Shown: one piece after another, positions 1-7,063 of the stretch
Numbering within the stretch: position 1 is the stretch's first letter
Layout of the letters: each line of letters starts with the position of its first letter
From: Funneliformis mosseae
Taxonomy: Eukaryota; Glomeromycota; Glomeromycetes; Glomerales; Glomeraceae
Direction: 5' to 3'
Length of the DNA: 17,248 nt
Assembly (NCBI GenBank): GCA_910592005.1
Contig: CAJVPP010001910.1
Span: 1 to 17,248 of the forward strand
The notes under the pieces: generated by a model
Told to the model about the DNA's origin: nothing
Seen by the model: the letters and a program-made list of their open reading frames with translations, nothing else
Database searches by the model: none
Position numbers and translations under genes: made by a program

Positions 1-747
1 AGTATTAGTTGCTTAATATAAAATGTAGAGCTTATTATGCTCTAAATAAAATATTAATTAAGCTTTAAAAATTTATGCATTAAAATTTCTATTGTATATT
101 AAGTGAAAAATCATTCAAAAACTTTTGGATATCTTCTGTATAACATTTTTGATAAATTGAAAATTTAAAAATTATTAAATGATAGAAAAAAGAAAAAAAA
201 TAATTTATAAATTTATTTAAAATTATATTGAAATATATTAGAAATTTAAAACATTTTCAAATGAGTAATTCTATTTTGCATATAATGAATAATTCTATTT
301 AGTTAAAATTATCTAATTATTACAAATTCAATTATAATTCTATTTTACAGATTATATGTATTTTAATTTATAAAATTATCTAATAATTATAATTTTGATA
401 AAATTACTAAATTTTTACATGATTTCAAATTTTTTATTTTTAAAAGAAAATATAGTTTCAATGATAATTTTCTAATAATCAAATTAAAATTTCTGGATAA
501 TTAACAATTTTTATGTGATTTTTTTAACTAAAATTTCGTAAAACAATCAATTTTATTATTTTAATTTATATTTAATGAGAATTTATTTTAAAAAATTAGT
601 TAAATTAACATTAGAATCAATGCTATTAAATTATTATTTTTAGTAAGTAATACTAAATTATTATATTTAAATACAAAATATTAGATTATTAATTAACATT
701 TTTTTTTACTTAATATATCAAATAATAAAAATATTTATATAAATTTT
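1..747. other. AT-rich DNA without a recognisable gene
   Basis: No reading frame of useful length and no conserved protein segment is visible on either strand. The stretch is dominated by A/T runs. It probably contains the 5' flank and perhaps the worn terminus of the hAT relic that begins near 748, but I could not find a terminal inverted repeat or an 8-bp target duplication. Nothing else is seen. Confidence 0.6.
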
Positions 748-2556
748 AAAGAAATAAAAGACTTTAATTTTGATTTTGATTTTGATGATAATATAAATAA
801 ACTATTTATTCTTAAACAATAAAAGAAAGATAATACAAATATACTTAATATTGATAAAAATAAAGAAAAAACTACTTTAGCTGTTTGGAAATAAATAATA
901 TGAATAAAGTTGTATTAATAATTTGTAATTTGTGTAAAAAAGAGGATAGTCTTAAATATCAACGTAACCTCTAATAGATTATATATCCAAAAAATATAAA
1001 TATAATATTTCAATAAGTAATAAATATAATTTCATTTTATTAAAAATCTATATAGAAAATTTGATATAATAAGAGTTAAAGATTGCATAAATGCTACTAT
1101 TGATTTTGTTGTTAGATCTTAAATGCTATTTTATATTATAAAAAATTTTTAGTTTAAAGAATTATATAATATTCTAGATTAAAGATATGTTTTATAATTG
1201 TATTAATATTAGCAAAATAATAATTAATAGATTTACAGATCATTATTATTTAGTTACAAATGAACTTAAAAATCTCTTAACAAAAGTATCTTTTACTATT
1301 AATATTTGAACTTTAATTATAAATCAAGCTTATCTGAAAGTAACTATTTACTATATCGATGATAAATGAAATATGCAATATTATTTTTTTAATTTAATTT
1401 ATTTTAAGCATTATTATACTAGTATTATGATAAAAGAAAACTTCTTCGATTAATAAATAAATAAATTTTAATGAAAAAATTCTTTTTCTTACTATAGATA
1501 ATAATACAATAATAATATTTTGTGATAAAAATATGATAACTGAATTTGAAGAAATTTGAAATGATAAAAAGTTTTAATATTATTAATGTGTAGTACATAT
1601 TTTAATATCACAATTAATTATAAAATGTAATTAAGAACAGAAATCATTGATAAGATTAGAATATTTATAAATAAAATCTATCATTTTACTATTTTTTTGT
1701 AATGCATTTTGCAATTATTATAAGGTAATAAAAAAAGATTATCTTAAACCTAATCTTGATATCACTACACAATAAAATATCATATTTTTAATGTTAGAAA
1801 ATTTAAATGAATATATGAAGAACTTGATTTTTTTATTTATAATAATAAATAGTTAGAGACATTTTATTTTAATAAAAATGAATAAAATCAAATACAATTA
1901 ATGATCATTCTATTAAAACTAATGTATTAGGTAATAAAATTTTTTTTTCAAGTTTGTATCTAATTATTAATGATATTAGATAAACTTTATAGAAATTCTT
2001 CAACATATATATAGATATCACATATTAGAAAAATCTATTATGACAGATTCTATACACAAAAAATTGATAATTATTGGATTTCTCAATAACTATTCTAACT
2101 GTTTTTAATTTAAATTCAAAATTACTTACTTTTCTATTTGAAGAATAACATTATAAAGCAATAAATCAATTTTATTTAAGAATACTTATATATATATTAT
2201 TACAAGATTTAGATAATTCAAATGATATTGTAGAAAAAATACAAGTGTTAGATTATTTTTTGAAAATTTAATTATGTAACAACAAAATGAAATATAATTA
2301 TTAAAAGGAGAATTAAAAAGATATTTAGCTTTACTATTAATATAGTCTAAGCTATTATTTTGGTAGCATTAATATGCAAACAAATTTCTGATTTTATTAA
2401 AAATGGTACATAATTAATTATCTTATTATTTAAAGTACTAACTAGTATATCAAGTGAACAAGTATTTTAGTTGCATCACATACTATTATAAAAGTTTGAA
2501 ATCATTTTAATCCTCATACAGCTTATGATTCTTTATATTTGAAAAGCTAGATAGAA
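748..2556 (+). pseudogene. decayed hAT-family transposase relic
   Basis: Collinear fragments of a hAT transposase are readable in three shifting frames. In order: an acidic N-terminus (about 748-790); a BED-finger-like segment after a VW pair, with C-N-L-C at 924-935; a block at 1072-1194 (ATIDFVVRS, then FKELYNILD); the first catalytic block at 1286-1375 (VSFTINI-stop-T, later YYIDDK-stop-NM); the second Asp block FLTIDNN at 1485-1502; CVVHIL at 1587; LDITTQ-stop-N at 1755-1778, matching the family LDVPTRWNS; and the C-terminal dimerisation domain at 2310-2556 (ELKRYLAL; TSISSEQVF; ASHTIIKV-stop-NHFNPHTA; LKS-stop-IE). Stops and at least five frame changes make it dead. Many stops sit where the family has Trp or Arg. 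The family call rests on remembered hAT motifs, order and spacing. Element ends were not found. Confidence 0.85.
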
Positions 2557-2996
2557 TAAAATGCTGATTCAGTTAATAATAAACTTGTTATTTCCAATTT
2601 ATAGTATTTTTAATAATGCTATTTTATCAATAAAATATAATAAATGAATTTATTAAACAGATTACATTTTTTTAAATAATTATCAAATTTATTTTAAATT
2701 TAAGTATATATAAAGATAACAATAGCATTTATTTGCCATTTTATTTTTTAAAATAGAGGACTTTTTTAAAATACAATCCATGGTTATATTAATTAATCAA
2801 TAAAAATTCAAATACATGATTAACTGAAGTTAGAACTATAATTACAACAGCAGTTTTAACTTCAAATAATAAACTGGAGGTCAGCTCAACTCAAAGACTA
2901 AACTGGCAGTTTTTGAACTGAACTGAACTGAATTGAATTTATTCTCTCTTTCCCTATTTTTTTTTTTTATAAATATTATTGTTGAATATCCTTAAA
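2557..2996. other. AT-rich flank downstream of the hAT relic
   Basis: No coding sequence is recognised. From about 2860 the base composition changes and short words repeat: AAACTGG occurs at 2871-2877 and 2900-2906, CAGTTTT occurs twice, and a GAACT pentamer array follows. This could be the subterminal region of the hAT relic's 3' end. A pyrimidine-rich run (2941-2970) follows, just before the next relic. Confidence 0.5.
2915..2939. repeat. five-copy GAACT/GAATT pentamer array
   Basis: Five pentamers stand head to tail: three GAACT, then two GAATT, a C-to-T variant. Similar pentamers (GAGTC, AAGTC, GAGTT) occur at the right end of the window. Short tandem words of this kind are common in subterminal regions of hAT and related DNA transposons; assigning this array to such a terminus is inference. 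Confidence 0.6.
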
Positions 2997-3238
2997 ATGA
3001 GTATTTCAGAATCACTTTCAAGTGATAATTCAGATAATGAAAATTTTCCTAATGATTTATTGAAAATATTCTAGATGATAGTGAAAGTAGGCGTCCAAAA
3101 GGAAGACCACCAGATACTGCAAGATTCAAAGAACCTTTAGAAACTTCTAATAATGTTAACAAAACTCGCAAATGTGGATTATGCAATGAAAGTGGACATA
3201 ATCATACTACATGTCCAATGGAAAAAAAGAAAGAATGA
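2997..3238 (+). pseudogene. frameshifted relic with AT-hook-like motif and CCHC zinc knuckle
   Basis: A reading frame opens at ATG 2997 with an acidic, serine-rich start (MSISESLSSDNSDNE) and stops at TAG 3072-3074. The overlapping frame from 3062 continues naturally (ENILDDSE), then shows a basic AT-hook-like RRPKGRPPD and a CX2CX4HX4C zinc knuckle with cysteines at 3173-3175 and 3212-3214, ending at TGA 3236-3238. A single-base shift near 3060 would join the two halves into roughly 80 residues. RPKGRPP followed by a CCHC knuckle is typical of the C-terminal part of MULE/FAR1-type transposase-derived proteins; the MULE/FAR1 link is from memory and only moderately sure. It could be a transposon fragment or a small domesticated gene carrying one frameshift or sequencing error. 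Confidence 0.65.
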
Positions 3239-3356
3239 TGATTATTATTTAGAATGTTTAATTAATATGCTCAAATCACAGCAAAAACTAATTTTCATTT
3301 TATCAACATTTGAGAAATGCTATTTGTTATTTGCTTATTAGACAAATTTTGTAATA

Positions 3357-3479
3357 TAGGGGTGCGTACAAAAAATTAAAAATGCATTGCTTAAATTTTT
3401 AATAAAATTTTTAAAAAAATTTTAACCATGCCTAAAAATATTGTATTTTAAAATTTTACATGTATTTTACGCACCCCTG
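3357..3479. mobile_element. miniature element with inverted termini TAGGGGTGCGTA / TACGCACCCCTG
   Basis: The 11-mer AGGGGTGCGTA at 3358-3368 is exactly complementary to TACGCACCCCT at 3468-3478, bounding about 123 bases of AT-rich DNA with no coding capacity. Read inward, the right end is CAGGGGTGCGTAAAA, which fits the short CAGGG-type termini of hAT elements; the left end has T in place of the first C. The flanks (TTGTAATA on the left, CATTTTGC on the right) do not form an 8-bp target duplication, so insertion is not proven. It looks like an old MITE. Confidence 0.6.
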
Positions 3480-3500
3480 CATTTTGCGCAGGTGCGTAAA
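3466..3500. repeat. head-to-head copies of the GGTGCGTAAA terminus (hairpin)
   Basis: TTTACGCACC at 3466-3475 is followed by its exact inverse GGTGCGTAAA at 3491-3500. The stem can be extended by TGC/GCA if a two-base bulge is allowed. The right arm (CAGGTGCGTAAA from 3489) is a third copy of the terminal sequence of the neighbouring miniature element. This suggests a second element end abutting the first, or duplication of a terminus. Confidence 0.65.
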
Positions 3501-3502
3501 TT

Positions 3503-3815
3503 ATAAATTAATTTATCTACTGAATTGATAGAATCAACGAAAAATAGTAAATAATAGATGATTAATAACATTTGTACTACTCAGATGTAGATATGTAGAT
3601 TACTATTACCTTAATTATATAGATAATGATTATGTCGTCGTGCAAATTACACTGTGAAATAATCACAAACGAAACAAGAATAAAAAAAAGTTTTTTTTTT
3701 TTTTTGTTTTTTTGAAATATGCGTTTTTTTTTTGGTTTAAAAATTAATGCATTTAATTAAGTTTATCGTTTTATAATTAATTTAACCATTTATTAACGAA
3801 AATATAATAATAATA
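3503..3815 (+). other. upstream region of the 3816 gene
   Basis: This stretch has no coding sequence. It lies between the miniature element and the start codon at 3816, so it should hold the promoter and 5' UTR of the downstream gene. It contains several poly(T) tracts (for example 3689-3704 and 3726-3735). Long pyrimidine or T tracts are common in fungal promoters, but no specific box stands out. The start codon is preceded by AATAATAATA, an A-rich context acceptable for fungal initiation. Confidence 0.5.
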
Positions 3816-6119
3816 ATGGAAGGAAAGTTTAATAATTATAATAACGGGGAAAACGGTGGTAATGAAAATAAAGAAAATGCAGAATATAATCTACAACAGG
3901 GATATAACTATTCTCACCAACGAGAAATAAGCGATAATAATCATCAAGTATATGAAGCAACAAGAGGTCAACATGATACTCAAAATGAATATTATCAACA
4001 GCCTCCTTATTCACAATATCAACAAGGTGGAATTTCTCATTCACAACAGCAATTAACATACCAACAGCAAGTGAATACACATCAAAATCAAGCGTCTATT
4101 CCACATGGTTACCAAGGAAGTCCTCGTCAGTACAATGTATCAGATCCTCAAGTGAACACGAACTCATCGCATCAACAACAAAGTAGTCCTCATCAATATG
4201 CGTCGTCATCTCTACCTCAGCAACAGATATATTCATCCCGGACAGCTTCGGTTCCTCAACAACAAGAACATACGACTATTTCACCGGAACCTAACGTATA
4301 TTCAATTAGTTCGTTCAATGGTAACGTTAATAGTCCAGACAGTGGTATGAATGATAATTCAATTATTGGCCAAAGAGGAGATCAAAATGGTCCGAATAAT
4401 AGTAGTCAAGGAGTGCCAATTATTATTGATCAAGAAGGCGACAAAGGAGTTCAAGGTAGCGGTGATAATTTGCAACAGCAAGGAGGGAATTATGAAACTA
4501 CTAGACAAATATATTATTCATCGGAACCTAATACAGCATATATTACAAATGAAGCAAAAGAATATGTAAAATCAGATGGAATTGGATATGAGCGATACCC
4601 ACCAGATGCATATACAGCAAAAAAATTGGAGACATCGGGTGGAGACGTCGGAGTAACTTTTAATAGATATGATTCATATAACAATAATATTCAAAATACT
4701 ACAGGTGAAACACAATATAATAATAATAATGCATCTGCAACATCGTCACAACCTATCGCTGAACCATTAAACATAAATAAGGCATCATTTTCACCTTCTA
4801 TTATCTCAAAAAATACATTGGAATCACAAAATAGTAATAATATACCTCCATTACCTCCAACATCACCACCACCTTCACTGGGTGGTATACCAAATCCAAA
4901 TCCAATCATGCTTAAAGATAAATCATCCAGATCAACTTCTATCAATTCAATTAATTCATGGCAAAAAGATAGCCTACAATCAGCATCATTACCTTTAACT
5001 GTAACAGCTAATCCACCACCTGAAGTACCTTCAGGCTCGCATCCTGTTACATCTTTATCGAACCCTCAATCTTATTATAATATTCCACCATCTCCATTAA
5101 TATCACCGTTACCTACACAAGTTGCAAACACACAAGAATCTGTACGAGGTACAAATTTTAAAGGTACGAATTCGCAAACTGACTCGCAGCAGATTCCTTC
5201 ACAGATCGTGAATACATCAGCTCAAATGACCCCACAAACGGTAACCCAAATCGAATCTCCAATGAATTCATCTCAAATTAGTTCTTCAGATTATTACAAA
5301 CAACTATTACCAACTCATACATCACTAGGATATTCCCAATCAACACCATCACAAGATTATAGTAAAGAAGAATCTGGTGCTCATGAAATCGTATTCCCGC
5401 AAGATGATGTTGTTGCGCGGAATGAAATCGTTACTTCCTCACCACGTCAACATCATCATGGACATGTAGCATCAGTAGCAAGTAGCGATGGAGGTTTCTA
5501 TAATAGTAGAAATTCATTGACCAATAATTTAGATAAAAATTTACCACCATCACCACCATCTATGGGACATCAAACACAACCAGGTAGTGAATCTAGTAAT
5601 TATGTTGTTGAAGCTAGACCATACGGTCGTGAATCGAGAAATCATGGTAGTGAAACAACTTATGGTAGTGAAAAAAATTATGGAAGTGAAACAAATTATG
5701 GAAATTATGGAGCCGAAGCTCGACAGCATGGCAGGGAAATGAGTAATAATTACGAAGATAATCAATTACCTGGAGGAAGACGAACAAATGAAATTCCAAT
5801 GTCAGTTGTTGATCCACATCAACCTGCACAATCACCACCACCACCACCACCGCCACAAATAATATTCATTGAACAACCTCCAATTACCCCTGTTAATCGT
5901 GATGTAAATGTACCACCACATTTACAATGGACAGACATTTCAAATATACCACCGCATCAGCGTAGTTTTACTCAAGTAAAATCTCTAGAACAAATTTGGG
6001 GTATGCCTATATTCGCGGATAGTAGACCCACTTGGAAATTTTGGTATTTTATATATTGCTTGATTTTAACTGTCCTCTTCACATATATTATTCTTGTTAG
6101 GTTAAGATTAATTGACTAA
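3816..6119 (+). CDS. Q/N/S/P-rich single-pass, probably tail-anchored membrane protein
   Basis: This single-exon frame encodes 767 residues. I do not recognise the family. Residues 1 to about 220 are rich in Q, N, S, H and Y; about 300-520 are rich in S, P and T with proline clusters; 610-627 carry three hexapeptide repeats (HGSETT, YGSEKN, YGSETN); 674-680 are seven prolines; and 742-761 form one strongly hydrophobic membrane segment, followed by only about six residues (RLRLID). No signal peptide is seen. With a lone C-terminal helix and almost no tail, it should be tail-anchored with a long disordered cytosolic part (inference). The Gln stretches mix CAA with CAG, so the bias looks selected at protein level, not produced by a microsatellite. 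The least repetitive part is about 690-740 (PPHLQWTDIS, LEQIWGMPIF), a possible conserved motif. The gene is convergent with the NDT80-like gene. Confidence 0.8.
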   Translation: MEGKFNNYNNGENGGNENKENAEYNLQQGYNYSHQREISDNNHQVYEATRGQHDTQNEYYQQPPYSQYQQGGISHSQQQLTYQQQVNTHQNQASIPHGYQGSPRQYNVSDPQVNTNSSHQQQSSPHQYASSSLPQQQIYSSRTASVPQQQEHTTISPEPNVYSISSFNGNVNSPDSGMNDNSIIGQRGDQNGPNNSSQGVPIIIDQEGDKGVQGSGDNLQQQGGNYETTRQIYYSSEPNTAYITNEAKEYVKSDGIGYERYPPDAYTAKKLETSGGDVGVTFNRYDSYNNNIQNTTGETQYNNNNASATSSQPIAEPLNINKASFSPSIISKNTLESQNSNNIPPLPPTSPPPSLGGIPNPNPIMLKDKSSRSTSINSINSWQKDSLQSASLPLTVTANPPPEVPSGSHPVTSLSNPQSYYNIPPSPLISPLPTQVANTQESVRGTNFKGTNSQTDSQQIPSQIVNTSAQMTPQTVTQIESPMNSSQISSSDYYKQLLPTHTSLGYSQSTPSQDYSKEESGAHEIVFPQDDVVARNEIVTSSPRQHHHGHVASVASSDGGFYNSRNSLTNNLDKNLPPSPPSMGHQTQPGSESSNYVVEARPYGRESRNHGSETTYGSEKNYGSETNYGNYGAEARQHGREMSNNYEDNQLPGGRRTNEIPMSVVDPHQPAQSPPPPPPPQIIFIEQPPITPVNRDVNVPPHLQWTDISNIPPHQRSFTQVKSLEQIWGMPIFADSRPTWKFWYFIYCLILTVLFTYIILVRLRLID

Positions 6120-6134
6120 GACAGATATTTGTAT

Positions 6135-6156
6135 GTCGATCGATATATGGATCGAC
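6135..6156 (+). other. hairpin in the 3' UTR of the 3816 gene
   Basis: GTCGATC (6135-6141) and GATCGAC (6150-6156) form a perfect 7-bp stem around an 8-base loop, 15 bases after the stop codon. It is one of few GC-containing structures in this AT-rich tail. A role in mRNA stability or 3' processing is possible but only inferred. Confidence 0.45.
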
Positions 6157-6214
6157 CGATATATTTCCCAAAATTATAATTATTTGTAATTTTATTTATT
6201 TTATTTGTATTTTT

Positions 6215-6220
6215 AATAAA
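6215..6220 (+). promoter_or_regulatory. possible polyadenylation signal AATAAA
   Basis: AATAAA lies about 95 bases after the stop of the plus-strand gene, within a U-rich and UA-rich context that suits a fungal positioning element. The hexamer is frequent by chance in such AT-rich DNA. Confidence 0.35.
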
Positions 6221-6472
6221 AAATATATATATCTTGTATAATTAATACCCTATGTTATGAATTTCTTTTCGGTTGTTCAAGATAAATTTATTAAAAACGT
6301 GTTTAATCATAATTTGCCATTCAATAATCAATTTCTTAAAAAATTATTATAATGATAAATATACTTTATATAATTTAATTTTTTTTTTTTTCCTCAGATC
6401 TTTTGAAATAATTCATAAAATACTGAATAAAAAACTAAAAATGTTTCCCGAGCTAAAGGTTGAAAAAATATA

Positions 6473-6477
<5 letters not shown>

Positions 6478-6507
<30 letters not shown>
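6478..6507. repeat. (TAA)10 microsatellite
   Basis: Ten uninterrupted TAA units are visible. It lies in the convergent intergenic region and is likely length-polymorphic between isolates. Confidence 0.95.
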
Positions 6508-6917
6508 GAAATAATAAAATAAAGAATTAAGATTGAAAAAAGATTATTTATATAATATGATGCAAAAAGAAATGGATAAAAATAATAAAAATTTTTTTTT
6601 TTTTTTTGATTTTTGATAACCTTTTCTATCTCTAATTTAAAAAGACGCGCACAAAATCCCATAGCCCTTTTATTTCCAAACCCCAAATAGAAACATGAAA
6701 GCTCAATTCATGAGTAATTTTTTAAAGAAAAGTTCTTTTTTTTTTTTTCGTCATTCCACAAGGGGACCTATATTCAGACCCAATAAAAAAATATATATCT
6801 CTCACGAGTGATTATCATACAATAAATTCATATACAATAGATTCAACAAAAAAAAAAAAAAAAAAGAAAAGAAAAAAAGAAATAAAAAGACGGAATCACT
6901 CTAAATCTTAAAAGCAT

Positions 6918-6918
<1 letters not shown>

Positions 6919-6961
<43 letters not shown>
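6919..6961. repeat. poly(A) run of 43
   Basis: An uninterrupted run of 43 adenines is followed by an A/G-rich tail to about 6978. On the minus strand it is poly(T), about 100 bases downstream of the NDT80-like stop codon. It may be the tail of an old retroposed copy or a slippage-expanded homopolymer; no retroelement body was recognised beside it. Confidence 0.95.
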
Positions 6962-6963
<2 letters not shown>

Positions 6964-7063
6964 AAGAGAAAAAAAAAATAGTAAAAATCACTATTATTCA
7001 GTATACTCATTCTTTTTCGCACATCGTTTTAACCGTTTATCCTCATCCATCTTCTCGTTTAGT

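Larger units (their letters stand above)
6120..7063. other. convergent intergenic region, homopolymer-rich
   Basis: The 3' ends of the plus-strand membrane-protein gene and the minus-strand NDT80-like gene face each other here. The stretch holds a hairpin, a possible poly(A) signal, a (TAA)10 microsatellite, a poly(A) run of 43, and several shorter poly(A) and poly(T) tracts. Small open frames in it are low-complexity translations (long runs of K, Y or F) and are not supported as genes. Confidence 0.7.

Noticed and set aside
3153..3341. 62-residue open frame on the plus strand
   Set aside because: It is an out-of-frame reading over the zinc-knuckle relic. The knuckle cysteines and the AT-hook-like motif lie in the frame starting at 3062.
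3829..5856. Several minus-strand and alternate-frame open frames inside the 3816 gene
   Set aside because: They are shadows of a repetitive Q/N/P-rich coding region (for example poly-V or poly-H readings of proline and histidine codons) with no family resemblance.
6273..6686. Two small open frames in the convergent intergenic region
   Set aside because: The translations are K-, Y- and F-rich products of homopolymers and the TAA repeat. No conserved segment.
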